NCBI GenBank assembly: GCA_039029355.1
Contig: JBCCGI010000004.1
Coordinates: 1 to 64,000 of the forward strand
Reading direction: 5' to 3'
DNA from: JBCCGI01 sp039029355
GTDB taxonomy: Bacteria; Planctomycetota; UBA1135; GCA-002686595
DNA length: 64,000 nucleotides
Below are positions 1-8,537 of the stretch, in pieces (position 1 is the stretch's first letter; every line of letters starts with the position of its first letter). Position numbers and translations under genes: made by a program. A model generated the notes under the pieces. That model was not told the origin of the DNA. It made no database searches and saw only the letters and a program-made list of their open reading frames with translations.

Positions 1-102
1 CCACCCCCCCCCGCCTCCGCACGCCGCTCACCTCGCGGCTCCCCCCGCGGGGCGCGCGCCGCGGAGTCGCCGGGGGCGCGCGCCCGCCCTACACTCCCGA
101 GC

Positions 103-1776
103 ATGGGTCGCTCGGCGCTTTGGTGCCTCGCGTTGGTGGCGTCTGTGCTGGTCGTGTTCCAGCCGGCGTTCGGCGCGGGGTTCGTGAACTGGGACGACAA
201 CCTGATCGTCACCGGCAATCCGCACTACCGCGGGCTGTCGGGCTCGCACCTGCGCTGGATGCTGACGAGCCTCTACGGGGGGCACTGGGAGCCCTTGACG
301 TGGCTCTCGCTGGCGCTGGACCACCGCTTCCACGGCATGGAACCGCGCGGCTACCACGCGACCAACGTCGCGCTGCACGCGGGGTGCGCGGTGCTCGTCT
401 TCGCGCTCGTCCGCGTGCTCTTTCCCGCGCTCGGACGCGGGGGTGCGGGGATCGCGGCCGCGTTCTTCGCGCTGCATCCGCTGCGCGTCGAGTCGGTGGC
501 CTGGGTCACCGAGCGGCGCGACGTGCTGTCGGCGCTCCTTTTCCTGGCGACGACGCTCCTTTGGGCCCGCGCGACCCGCGGCGGCCGGTGGCCGTGGCTC
601 GCCGCGTCGTACGCGGCCTTCGCGCTGGCGCTGATGGCCAAGGCGGCGGGGTTGGCCTGGCCGCTCGTCTTCCTCGTCGTGGACGTGCTGGCCGAGCGGC
701 CGCGCGAGGTCGGCATGCGCCGCGTGGTGCTGGAAAAGGTGCCCTACGTGGCGCTCGCGGTCGCGGCCGTGCTCCCGGCGCTCGAGGCGCTCGACCGCTT
801 CGGCGCGACCGAGATGGCCGGGGCGCTGGATCCCGGACAGCGCGCGGCGCAGGCGCTCTACGGGCTCTACTTCTACCCGGCGCACACGCTGGTGCCGGTC
901 GGGCTGTCGCCGCTCTATCTGCTCGACCTGCGGCTCTCTCCGCTGGAGCCGCGCTATCTCGGAGCGGCGCTGGCGGTCGTCGCCGTGACCGCGACGCTCG
1001 TGGCGCTGCGCCGCCGGCTCCGCGTGGGTCTGGCCGCCTGGCTGTGCTACGGAGCGCTGATCCTGCCGTTCCTCGGGCTGTCGTCGAACGGCATCCACCT
1101 GGTGGCAGACCGCTACAGCTACGTCGGGTGCCTGCCGTTCGCGGTGCTCGTGGGCGGCGGCGCGGCGCTCGGGTTGCGGGCCGCTCCGCTGCGGACGGCG
1201 GCGGTGGCGCTCCTGGTGCTCGCGGGGCTCGGCGCCGGGACGTTCCGCCAGACCCGGGTCTGGAACGACTCGCTCAGCCTCTGGAACCGCGCGGTCGAGG
1301 TCGAGCCGGAGAACTACGTCGCCCTCAACAAGCGCGGGCTGACCCGGCTCGAGCTGCGCGACCGCGAGGGCGCGATCGCCGATTTCTCGGCCGCCGTGAC
1401 CGCGCGCCCCAAGTACGCGTCGGCGTACCTGAACCGCGGAATCGCGCAGGTGTCGTCGGCCCCCGGCGCCGCGTTGGCGGACTTCGACCGCGCCATCGAG
1501 CTGCGCGCCAAGGACCCGGCGGCCTTCACGAACCGCGGCGCGCTGCGCATCCAGCGCGGCGACTACGCGGGCGCCGTCGAGGACCTGACCGAGGCGCTGC
1601 GCCTCGCGCCCGGCGTCCCCACGACGCTGCTCAACCGCGGGCTGGCGCACCTGTCGCTTTCGAACGGCCGCGCGGCGCTGGCCGACTTCGAGGGCGCCCT
1701 CCGCGCCGCGCCGCCAAGCTGGCCATACCGTCAGATGGTCGAGGAGAAGGCCATCCAGGCCCGCGCGATGATGTAG
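103..1776 (+). CDS. TMTC-like (GT-C fold) polytopic membrane protein with C-terminal TPR repeats
   Basis: The protein has 557 residues. The N-terminal ~380 residues are a series of hydrophobic segments and the C-terminal third is soluble TPR. An acidic WDD motif at residues 30-32 lies just after the first membrane segment, where GT-C glycosyltransferases carry their metal or lipid-phosphate site. A second conserved block, HPLRVESVAWVTERRD, is at 125-140. Several 34-residue TPR units follow from about residue 390. The architecture is that of the TMTC-like 'membrane plus TPR' proteins, some of which transfer sugars from polyprenyl-phosphate donors. The substrate here is unknown and enzymatic activity is inferred. 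The gene is followed 7 bases later by the sulfatase-fold lipoprotein, and a close paralogue lies at 3553-5298. ATG was chosen because it directly precedes the first membrane segment. A non-catalytic TPR membrane scaffold is the alternative. Confidence 0.85.
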   Translation: MGRSALWCLALVASVLVVFQPAFGAGFVNWDDNLIVTGNPHYRGLSGSHLRWMLTSLYGGHWEPLTWLSLALDHRFHGMEPRGYHATNVALHAGCAVLVFALVRVLFPALGRGGAGIAAAFFALHPLRVESVAWVTERRDVLSALLFLATTLLWARATRGGRWPWLAASYAAFALALMAKAAGLAWPLVFLVVDVLAERPREVGMRRVVLEKVPYVALAVAAVLPALEALDRFGATEMAGALDPGQRAAQALYGLYFYPAHTLVPVGLSPLYLLDLRLSPLEPRYLGAALAVVAVTATLVALRRRLRVGLAAWLCYGALILPFLGLSSNGIHLVADRYSYVGCLPFAVLVGGGAALGLRAAPLRTAAVALLVLAGLGAGTFRQTRVWNDSLSLWNRAVEVEPENYVALNKRGLTRLELRDREGAIADFSAAVTARPKYASAYLNRGIAQVSSAPGAALADFDRAIELRAKDPAAFTNRGALRIQRGDYAGAVEDLTEALRLAPGVPTTLLNRGLAHLSLSNGRAALADFEGALRAAPPSWPYRQMVEEKAIQARAMM

Positions 1777-1783
1777 CGGCGCC

Positions 1784-3556
1784 ATGCGCTACCCTGTGCG
1801 CATGCGCAACGAGCGAAGCCTCGGCGGGGCCCTCCTGCTGTTCACCCTAGGACTCTCCGCGTGCTCCGGCGGCGGCGATGCGCCGAGTGGCGAGGGCTAC
1901 AACGTGCTGCTCATCTCCCTCGACAGCACGCGGCGCGACCTGTTGGGCGCCTACGGGTTCGAGTCGCCCTACGCGCCGGGTGTATCGCCGAGCCCCAACC
2001 TCGACGCCCTCGCGGACGGCGGCGTGCTGCTGCGCGACGCGTACTCAACGACCTCGTGGACGCTGCCGTCGCACATGTCGCTGCTGACCGGCCAGCCCGA
2101 GCTGGTGCACGCGGTCGACATCGACTACCTCCGCCCGGACCCGTCGCGGCGCACGCTCGCCGAGCTGCTGAGGACGCGCGGCTACGCGACGTCGGGCTTC
2201 TTCTCGGGCCCCTACCTCGACTCGCGCTTCGGCTTCGCCGAGGGCTTCGATCGCTACGAGGCCTGCTACGGACCGACCCTGTCGGACGCGTCCAAGCGCA
2301 TGCTCGCGGCCTACGAGCGCGCCGCGCAGGCCGCGGCCACGGGCGACGCCAGGGCGGAGCGCGAGGCACGCGCCGAGGCGCTCGAGCTCGAGGGGCAGGT
2401 CGACGGCCTCTCGCACCGCGACGTCAGCTCGACCTCGATCGTAGACGCCGCGGCCGAGGCGATGGCCGCGTCCGTGCGGGCGGGGCAGCCCTTCTTCGTC
2501 TTCGCGCACTTCTTCGATCCGCACTACGACTACGTGCCTCCGGAGCCCTTCGACCGCTTCGATCCCGACTACGCGGGTGACGTCGACGGCGAGGACTTCT
2601 GGACCAACCCGGCGGTGTCGGAGTTCGACCGCTCGCTCCCGTCCGGCCGCCGCCGCACGATCGGCGACCGCGATCTGGAACACATCCGCGCGCTCTACGC
2701 CGGCGAGCTCGCCTGGACCGACGCCGAGGTCGGGCGGCTGCTCGACAAGCTGGACGAGCTGGGCGTCGCGGAGCGCACGCTGGTCATCGTCACCGCCGAC
2801 CACGGCGACGAGTTCTTCGAGCACGACGCGATCGGGCACCGGCGCACGCTGTACGAGGAGGTCGTCCAGGTCCCGATGATCCTGCGCATGCCGGGCGTGC
2901 TGCCCGCGGGCGCCGATGTCGACGGGCTGGTCGCGAACAACGACGTGTACGCGACGGTGCTCGAGCTGCTCGAGATGCCGGCCGTGCCGGGCATGCGCTC
3001 GGACAGCATGGTCGGGCTGATCCGCGGCGCCGACGACGGCGCCGAACGGGCGGTCTTCGGCCGCCTGCTGACGGCGCTGCAGATCACGCTGCAGGTGCCC
3101 TCGGGCGACCAGCGGATCGACGTGCAGGGCACGCTCTTCACGCTGCAGGAGACCTATCGCAAGGGTCCGATCAAGATCACGCGGCGGCGCGAGTGGCCCG
3201 AACCCGCGGGCGACGTGCCGCTCGAAGTCGGCACCGAGCTGCGCCGCACCCGCGACCAGCACCGGGCGCGCGAGGTGCTCCGCTGGATCGACGTCGAGCG
3301 CTATCCCGGCGAGCCCGAGGCGATGCACTCGACCGACTTCACCTCTCCCTCGGTGCGCGCCCTGCTGCAGGAGTTCCACGACGCCTACGGCGAGCTGCTG
3401 CGCGACCGCGCGCAGGCGGGGCTGCAGGGGCAGGACGAGCCGCCGCTCGCCGGCATGGAAGGGCTGGGCTACACCGACGGCGCATCGGCGGCCGTGTCGA
3501 GCGACCTCTTCGTGCTGCCGCCTCCGGGCCGCGACCTTCTGCGGGACGGGCGGTGA
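1784..3556 (+). CDS. Sulfatase/alkaline-phosphatase-superfamily lipoprotein with Thr at the nucleophile position
   Basis: The protein has 590 residues. An N-terminal hydrophobic stretch ends in a lipobox-like LSAC (Cys27), so it is probably a lipoprotein. LLISLDSTRRD (first metal Asp near residue 47) and TADHGDEFFEHD are the metal-binding blocks of the sulfatase family. The nucleophile segment reads TLPSHMSLLTG (residues 93-103) where true sulfatases have C/S-x-P-S-R. Cys or Ser is therefore replaced by Thr and Arg by His, so formylglycine cannot form. Thr nucleophiles occur in the phosphoethanolamine and phosphoglycerol transferases of this superfamily, so a phospho-transfer or phosphodiesterase role is at least as likely as sulfate ester cleavage. 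An in-frame ATG at 1802 is an equally good start. The gene is sandwiched between two GT-C-like paralogues and its stop overlaps the next start by GTGA. Confidence 0.9.
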   Translation: MRYPVRMRNERSLGGALLLFTLGLSACSGGGDAPSGEGYNVLLISLDSTRRDLLGAYGFESPYAPGVSPSPNLDALADGGVLLRDAYSTTSWTLPSHMSLLTGQPELVHAVDIDYLRPDPSRRTLAELLRTRGYATSGFFSGPYLDSRFGFAEGFDRYEACYGPTLSDASKRMLAAYERAAQAAATGDARAEREARAEALELEGQVDGLSHRDVSSTSIVDAAAEAMAASVRAGQPFFVFAHFFDPHYDYVPPEPFDRFDPDYAGDVDGEDFWTNPAVSEFDRSLPSGRRRTIGDRDLEHIRALYAGELAWTDAEVGRLLDKLDELGVAERTLVIVTADHGDEFFEHDAIGHRRTLYEEVVQVPMILRMPGVLPAGADVDGLVANNDVYATVLELLEMPAVPGMRSDSMVGLIRGADDGAERAVFGRLLTALQITLQVPSGDQRIDVQGTLFTLQETYRKGPIKITRRREWPEPAGDVPLEVGTELRRTRDQHRAREVLRWIDVERYPGEPEAMHSTDFTSPSVRALLQEFHDAYGELLRDRAQAGLQGQDEPPLAGMEGLGYTDGASAAVSSDLFVLPPPGRDLLRDGR

Positions 3557-5298
3557 GCGAGGACTCCTCCCCCACCGCCCCCCGGCCGCTGTTCGCGCGG
3601 CTGGCCGTTCCGGCGCTGCTCTTCGCCGCGGTCTTCGCGGCGTTCTGGCCGGCGCTTTCGGCCGAGTTCCAGGAGGGCTGGGACGACAACTACACGATCA
3701 CCGAGAACGGCCACTTCCGCGGGCTGAGCCTCGAGCATCTGCGCTGGATGTTCACGACGGGGCGGCTCGGGCACTGGCAGCCGCTCTCCTGGGTCACGTT
3801 CGCGGTCAACTACAAGCTGGGTGAGCTCGACCCCTTCGGCTACCACCTGGTCAACCTGCTGATCCACGCGCTCAACGCGGTGCTGTTCTTCTTCCTCGGC
3901 CGCGCGCTGCTGCGGCTGGGGAGCTCGGCGCCCGGCGCCGGCGAGCGCGTGCTCCCGGCGCTGGCGGGCGCGCTGCTGTTCGCGGTTCACCCGCTGCGGG
4001 TCGAGTCGGTGGCCTGGGTCACCGAGCGTCGCGACGTCCTGTCGACGCTCTTCCTGCTGTGCACGGTGCTGGCGTGGCTGCGCTACGCGTCGGGCGGCGG
4101 GGCGAAGTGGTACGCCGCGGCGGCGCTCGCCTTCGCGCTCTCGCTGCTGTCGAAGGCGTGGGGCATCACGCTGCCGGCGGTGCTCCTGGTGCTCGATGCG
4201 TGGCCGCTGGGCCGGCTGCGGGAGCGCTCGCTGCTCTCCCTCGTCGTCGAGAAGGTCCCGCTGGGGCTGCTCTCGATCGGCGCCGCGGTTGCGGCCTACT
4301 GGGCGCAGAGCTCCAGCGGCGCGATGCACTACGCCGAGCACTTCGACGTGCTCCAGAAGGCCGCCCAGGCGTGCTACGGGCTTTGCTTCTACGTCGTGAA
4401 GACGGTCGCGCCGTTCGACCTGCTGCCCGCCTACCTGCTCGAGAAGGACCTGAAGTGGTCCGAGCCGCGCTTCCTGGCGAGCTTCGCGGGCGTCGCGGCG
4501 GCGCTCGTCGCCATCGTCGTGCTGCGGCGACGCCTTCCGGCGCTGACGACGGCCTGCGTCGTGTACGCGATCGTGGTGTCGCCGGTACTCGGCCTGACGC
4601 AGAGCGGTGTGCAGCTGGTCGCCGACCGCTACACGTACCTCGCGACGATGCCCTTCGCGCTGCTCCTCGCCGGCGCCGTGGCACGCGCGGCGGCCGGTAC
4701 GGCACGGACCGCCGCGATGCTCGCCACGGCGGTGGTCGCCGTGGTGCTGGGCGGCCTGACGCACGCCTACACGCGGTACTGGCACGACTCGGAGACGCTC
4801 TGGGAGTACACGCTCGAGATCGAGCCCGACCACTCGCTCGCGTACAACCAGCTGGGCACACAGTACATGAAGGAAGGCGACAACCGCCGCGCGCTCGAGT
4901 GCTACGAGAACGCGGTGCGCGTAAACCCCAGCTCGCACCTGGCCTACGAGAACCGCGGCATCATGCGCATGCGTGCCGGCGACAACCAGGGCGCCCTGGA
5001 CGACTGGGAGCGCGCGATCGAGCTGAACGAGCACTGCGCGATCCCCATCGTCAACCGCGGCTCGCTGCGGTTCCAGGCGGGCGACTACGCCGGCGCGCTC
5101 GCCGACTACGAGCTGGCCCTGAGCCAGGAAGAGGATCAGGCGGGCGTGTGGTACATGCTCGGCAGCGCGCGCTTCAAGCTCGGCAACTACCCCGGCGCGC
5201 GCGAGGCGGTGCAGCGCTGCCTCGAGATGGCGGCGGCGGACACGCCGCTCCACGATCAAGCGCTCAAGTTTCTCGCGGACATCCCCAGCGCGCCGTGA
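3553..5298 (+). CDS. TMTC-like (GT-C fold) membrane protein with TPR tail, paralogue of the gene at 103-1776
   Basis: The protein has 581 residues from a GTG start that overlaps the preceding stop by four bases (GTGA). The open frame runs further upstream, but that part is out of phase with the sulfatase gene and reads as Arg/Ala-rich shadow sequence. WDD follows the first membrane segment, HPLRVESVAWVTERRD is identical to the first paralogue, and about nine hydrophobic segments precede four to five TPR units (from roughly residue 410). The two copies align along their whole length, so they come from a duplication around the sulfatase-fold gene. I infer a joint role of all three in modifying a cell-surface polymer. 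The sugar or lipid substrate cannot be read from the sequence. Confidence 0.85.
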   Translation: MSEDSSPTAPRPLFARLAVPALLFAAVFAAFWPALSAEFQEGWDDNYTITENGHFRGLSLEHLRWMFTTGRLGHWQPLSWVTFAVNYKLGELDPFGYHLVNLLIHALNAVLFFFLGRALLRLGSSAPGAGERVLPALAGALLFAVHPLRVESVAWVTERRDVLSTLFLLCTVLAWLRYASGGGAKWYAAAALAFALSLLSKAWGITLPAVLLVLDAWPLGRLRERSLLSLVVEKVPLGLLSIGAAVAAYWAQSSSGAMHYAEHFDVLQKAAQACYGLCFYVVKTVAPFDLLPAYLLEKDLKWSEPRFLASFAGVAAALVAIVVLRRRLPALTTACVVYAIVVSPVLGLTQSGVQLVADRYTYLATMPFALLLAGAVARAAAGTARTAAMLATAVVAVVLGGLTHAYTRYWHDSETLWEYTLEIEPDHSLAYNQLGTQYMKEGDNRRALECYENAVRVNPSSHLAYENRGIMRMRAGDNQGALDDWERAIELNEHCAIPIVNRGSLRFQAGDYAGALADYELALSQEEDQAGVWYMLGSARFKLGNYPGAREAVQRCLEMAAADTPLHDQALKFLADIPSAP

Positions 5299-5612
5299 CG
5301 AACCGATCGGACTACCAGCGCATCTACGCGATGGTCGACTCGATCCCCAAGGGCCGCGTGGCGACGTATGGGCAGGTCGCGACCGAGGCGGGCCTCCCGG
5401 GGCACGCGCGGCAGGTGGGCTACGCGCTCCGCAACCTGCCCGAGGGCTCGGGGCTACCGTGGCACCGGGTCGTCAACGCGAAGGGCGAGATCAGCCCGCG
5501 GCCCGGCCCGTGCTTTCCGTCGCAGCGCAAGCTGCTGCGCGCCGAGGGAGTGCGCTTCAACCGCCGCGGCCGCATCGACCTAGGGCGCTTCGGCTGGGAG
5601 CCCGACTGGTAG
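5295..5612 (+). CDS. Alkyltransferase-like (ATL) DNA-binding protein
   Basis: The protein has 105 residues from a GTG start that overlaps the preceding stop by GTGA. It is the C-terminal DNA-binding domain of O6-methylguanine-DNA methyltransferase, with the helix-turn-helix VATYGQVATEAGLPGHARQ and the active-site region PWHRVVNAKGEIS. The catalytic Cys of PCHR is replaced by Trp56, which is the hallmark of ATL proteins. These bind O6-alkylguanine, flip it and recruit nucleotide excision repair rather than removing the alkyl group. The ARQVG segment carries the arginine-finger position. The length fits the family (about 100-110 residues). It is the last gene of the 103-5612 run and meets a convergent gene 22 bases later. 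Coupling to membrane-protein genes is probably positional rather than functional. Confidence 0.92.
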   Translation: MTNRSDYQRIYAMVDSIPKGRVATYGQVATEAGLPGHARQVGYALRNLPEGSGLPWHRVVNAKGEISPRPGPCFPSQRKLLRAEGVRFNRRGRIDLGRFGWEPDW

Positions 5613-5634
5613 CCGGCCGCCCCGGATCGAGGTC

Positions 5635-8430
5635 CTATTCCAGCCCGTCGACGGCGCGCGCCGGGCGGACGCCGATGAAGTAGTCGAAGTAGCGCGGCAG
5701 CCGGTAGTAGCGGCACGAGACGCGCGTCTGTAGCGCACCGTGGCGGAACGAGCCGCCGCGCAGGATGCGCACGCCCGACTCGTTCTCGGTCCGGATCGCC
5801 TCGCGGAGCCCGTCGCCCGCCCGCACCGTCCCGATCTTGTCGTCGCCGGGGTCGCCGTCGAGGCCGTCGTACTGCACGAAGCTGTCCTCGCACCACTCGT
5901 ACACGTTGCCGTGCACGTTGTGCAGGCCGTAGGGGTTCGGCGGGAACTCGTCGACCGGTGCGTGAATCGCCCAGCCGTCGTAGACGTCGAGCCAGACGCT
6001 GATGCCGGTCCATTGCGAGCCCCGGTCGCGCGCGGTGCGGTCGGCCAGGTTGGCGGCGTGCTCGAGGGCCCTGGGAGTGTCGCCGTAGGCGTAGATGAGC
6101 GCGTCGCCGCCGCGCGCGGCGCGCTCCCATTGGGCCTCGGTCGGCAGCAGCAGCTGGAGCCGGCCGAGCACGTCGCGGCAGTCCTGCCAGCTGACGTACT
6201 CCACCGGGTGCAGCCACGGCCGATCGGCGTCGAGGAGGTCCGCGTAGCGATCGACCAGCGGGTTGTAGTGGCTCGGAGCCTCGCCGGTGACCCGCCGCCA
6301 CTGCGCCTGCGTCAGCTCGTACTTCGAAAGGAAGAAGGGCGCGAGCGTGATGGGATGGACCGGCCCTTCGTACGAGTGCGCGTCGGGATCCAGGTTGGGG
6401 CCGGTCCGCCCGGCGGGAAAGGGCGGCTCCGCGCCCATGTCGAACGTCCCGCCCGGGATCAGCACGAACACGAGACTGCTGTCCTCCTCGAGCGCCAGCG
6501 TGCCGTCGAAGTCGCGCTCCGGGAGCACGCCGGTCTGGAGGTGCGCGAACTCCCACAGCCCCGACTCGGGATCGCGGCCGAGCGGTACGAGCCCCAGCTG
6601 CGGCTCGAGGCGCAGCCCGTCGTACAGCGGGCACTCCTCAACGTCCGCGATCGACGCGACCGCCTCGTCCCAGGCGGCGGCGTGGTCGTCGATCGAGCGC
6701 GCGCGCACGGTCGTGGCGAAGTCGAGCCGGCCGCGCACGTCGGCGACGACGCTGACCTCGGGATCGTCGCTGTCGAGCCGCTCGAGGCCCGCCACCATCG
6801 CCGCAAGGCCGTCGTGGCGCGCCTGCAGGTCGGCGCGGTCGAAGCGCCACTCGCCGCTCTCGCGCGCCGCGGCGAACGCGGCAGGCGTCAGGTTCGAGCG
6901 GCGCAGGTCGTCGAGCCGCGCGACGTGCTCGGCCCGCCGCGCGCGCAGCTCCTCGACCTGGTCGAGCCAGAGCTGCATCTCCGGGATCATCCCGGGGGAC
7001 GCGGGCCACAGCTCGCCCGCCCGCGCCAGGTGGTAGTCGAAGCGGTACACGTCGGCGGCGAGGAAGCGCTCCTTCGACAGCGTCTGCTGGTGGTAGAGCC
7101 ACATCCACAGCCCGGCGATCCCCGCCACCAGCGCCGCCGCGAGCGCCGTCGAGAGCCCGCGGTTGCGCCCCACCCACTTGCGGAACTCGGCCCAGGCGCC
7201 GGTCTCGTAGGCGCGAACCACGCGGCCCTCGAGGAAGGCGTGCAGATCCTCGGCGAACTCGAACATGCCCGGGTAGCGGTCCTCGGGCTCGCGCGCCATC
7301 GCCTTGGAGCAGATCGCGACGAGCTCGGCCGGAACGCGCGGCGCCAGCTCCTCGATCGGACGCGGCGGGCCGCTGATCACCAGCGCGAGCACGGTGTGCG
7401 GCGACACGCGCATGCCGGGCTCGATGTACGGCATGCGCCCCGTCAGCATCTGGTAGAGCATCGCGCCGACCGCGTAGACGTCGCTGAGCGGCCCGACGTT
7501 CTCGACCTCGCCGCGCGCCTGCTCGGGCGCCATGTAGGCGGGCGTGCCGAGCACGGCTCCGTCCATCGTGACGACCGGCGCATCGGGTTTGGTCTCCTCG
7601 ACGTCGCGCCGGTCGGTGCGCATCTCGGTCAGCGACATCTCCGGGTGGCGCCGCAGGCGGATGTCGTGCGCGAACTTCTCGTGCCCCTTCGCGATCGCGA
7701 GGCCCCAGTCCATGACGTAGACCGCGCCGAAGCGCCCGACCATCACGTTGGTCGGCTTCAGGTCGCGGTGCACCACGCCCTTCGCGTGGGCGAAGGCCAT
7801 CGTCTCGCAGACCTTTACGATGAAGCCGACCGCGCGGGTCATCGACCACGAGCCCTCCTCCGCGTGCAGCTCCTCGATGATCTTCTTGAGCGTGCGTCCC
7901 TTGACGCGGCCCATCGTGAAATAGACGTTGCGCTCCGAGTCGATCCCGAGCTCGTGCACGGGGACGATGCCCGGGTGGTCGAGCTGCGCGGTGATCTGCG
8001 CCTCCTCGAGGAAGCGCACCACCGACTGGTCGGTGTCGGACGAGCCCGGCCGGTAGTGCCCCACGTCCTGGTGCAGGACCTTCATCGCGAGCGCGCGTCG
8101 CAGGTCGGTGTCCCAGACCTCGAGCACGCGCCCCATCCCCCCGCGGCCGAGCTCGCCGCGCGCCTCGTACCGCGAGTCGCCGGCCGCACGCTGGCGCTCC
8201 AGCTTGTCGAGTCGCGCGGCGTGTTGGGTCTGCGACGGATGCGAAGCGGTAGACCCCGAGCGCCACTCTTCGTGAAGGGTCTGCAACTCCCGCGTCACGT
8301 CCGGGAAGGACGAGGCGTAGGTTTCGAAGTCGATCTCCCCCTCGTCGCACCGACGAAGGTACTCTTCGAAGACCGCCCGGGCTTGGCGCAGGCGTTCCTG
8401 CTCGTCGTGTTCGGACTCGGGGGCGTTCAT
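5635..8430 (-). CDS. Ser/Thr protein kinase fused through one TM segment to an FGE/SUMF1-like domain
   Basis: The protein has 931 residues. A Hanks-type kinase domain spans about 88-400: glycine loop GELGRGGMGRV, catalytic Lys117, HRDLKPTN with Asp223, DWG in place of DFG (Asp241) and MAPEQARG. A single membrane segment lies at about 426-446. The middle (450-650) is helical, and a formylglycine-generating-enzyme-like domain follows (655-925; PGGTFDMG, LLPTEAQWERAARGG, GNVYEWCED, ILRGGSF). True FGEs have two catalytic cysteines in the C-terminal segment. Here the first position is occupied by non-Cys residues and only the SCRYY cysteine (Cys906) remains, so the domain is probably a C-type-lectin-fold sensor, not an enzyme. 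I infer an extracytoplasmic sensor controlling a cytoplasmic kinase. The ATG at 8430 was preferred over an upstream in-frame ATG at 8535, which only adds a Cys-rich non-conserved stretch. Confidence 0.93.
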   Translation of the reverse strand: MNAPESEHDEQERLRQARAVFEEYLRRCDEGEIDFETYASSFPDVTRELQTLHEEWRSGSTASHPSQTQHAARLDKLERQRAAGDSRYEARGELGRGGMGRVLEVWDTDLRRALAMKVLHQDVGHYRPGSSDTDQSVVRFLEEAQITAQLDHPGIVPVHELGIDSERNVYFTMGRVKGRTLKKIIEELHAEEGSWSMTRAVGFIVKVCETMAFAHAKGVVHRDLKPTNVMVGRFGAVYVMDWGLAIAKGHEKFAHDIRLRRHPEMSLTEMRTDRRDVEETKPDAPVVTMDGAVLGTPAYMAPEQARGEVENVGPLSDVYAVGAMLYQMLTGRMPYIEPGMRVSPHTVLALVISGPPRPIEELAPRVPAELVAICSKAMAREPEDRYPGMFEFAEDLHAFLEGRVVRAYETGAWAEFRKWVGRNRGLSTALAAALVAGIAGLWMWLYHQQTLSKERFLAADVYRFDYHLARAGELWPASPGMIPEMQLWLDQVEELRARRAEHVARLDDLRRSNLTPAAFAAARESGEWRFDRADLQARHDGLAAMVAGLERLDSDDPEVSVVADVRGRLDFATTVRARSIDDHAAAWDEAVASIADVEECPLYDGLRLEPQLGLVPLGRDPESGLWEFAHLQTGVLPERDFDGTLALEEDSSLVFVLIPGGTFDMGAEPPFPAGRTGPNLDPDAHSYEGPVHPITLAPFFLSKYELTQAQWRRVTGEAPSHYNPLVDRYADLLDADRPWLHPVEYVSWQDCRDVLGRLQLLLPTEAQWERAARGGDALIYAYGDTPRALEHAANLADRTARDRGSQWTGISVWLDVYDGWAIHAPVDEFPPNPYGLHNVHGNVYEWCEDSFVQYDGLDGDPGDDKIGTVRAGDGLREAIRTENESGVRILRGGSFRHGALQTRVSCRYYRLPRYFDYFIGVRPARAVDGLE

Positions 8431-8455
8431 GCAGCGGTCGAGCGGGCAGCTGGTT

Positions 8456-8461
8456 ATTGTA
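8456..8461 (-). promoter_or_regulatory. Possible -10 element for the kinase/FGE gene
   Basis: On the minus strand the sequence reads TACAAT, 25 bases upstream of the kinase ATG. No good -35 hexamer is visible at 16-18 bases, so this rests on the -10 match alone. Confidence 0.25.
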
Positions 8462-8481
8462 GAGAAGGCAGCGTCGACGCA

Positions 8482-8520
8482 CCCGGGGGGCACGGTTCCC
8501 CCCTGGAATCGACATTTTTT
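8482..8520 (+). promoter_or_regulatory. G6/C6 hairpin followed by a T6 tract in the divergent leader
   Basis: Six G (8485-8490) pair with six C (8498-8503) around a 7-base loop. A run of six T lies at 8515-8520. It sits 18 bases upstream of the coiled-coil gene on the plus strand. It could terminate read-through into that gene or act as a leader attenuator. The 11 bases between stem and T-run are longer than in a standard intrinsic terminator. Confidence 0.35.
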
Positions 8521-8537
8521 CGCCCCACGAGGCACTT

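Noticed and set aside
28..1785. Long minus-strand open frame of 585 codons antiparallel to the first membrane protein
   Set aside because: Arg/Ala/Pro/Gln-rich composition without any domain. High GC gives long open shadow frames on both strands; the plus frame has membrane segments and TPRs.
5635..8430. The FGE-like domain as activator of the sulfatase-fold protein at 1784-3556
   Set aside because: The target lacks the Cys or Ser that is converted to formylglycine, and the FGE-like domain lacks the first catalytic cysteine.
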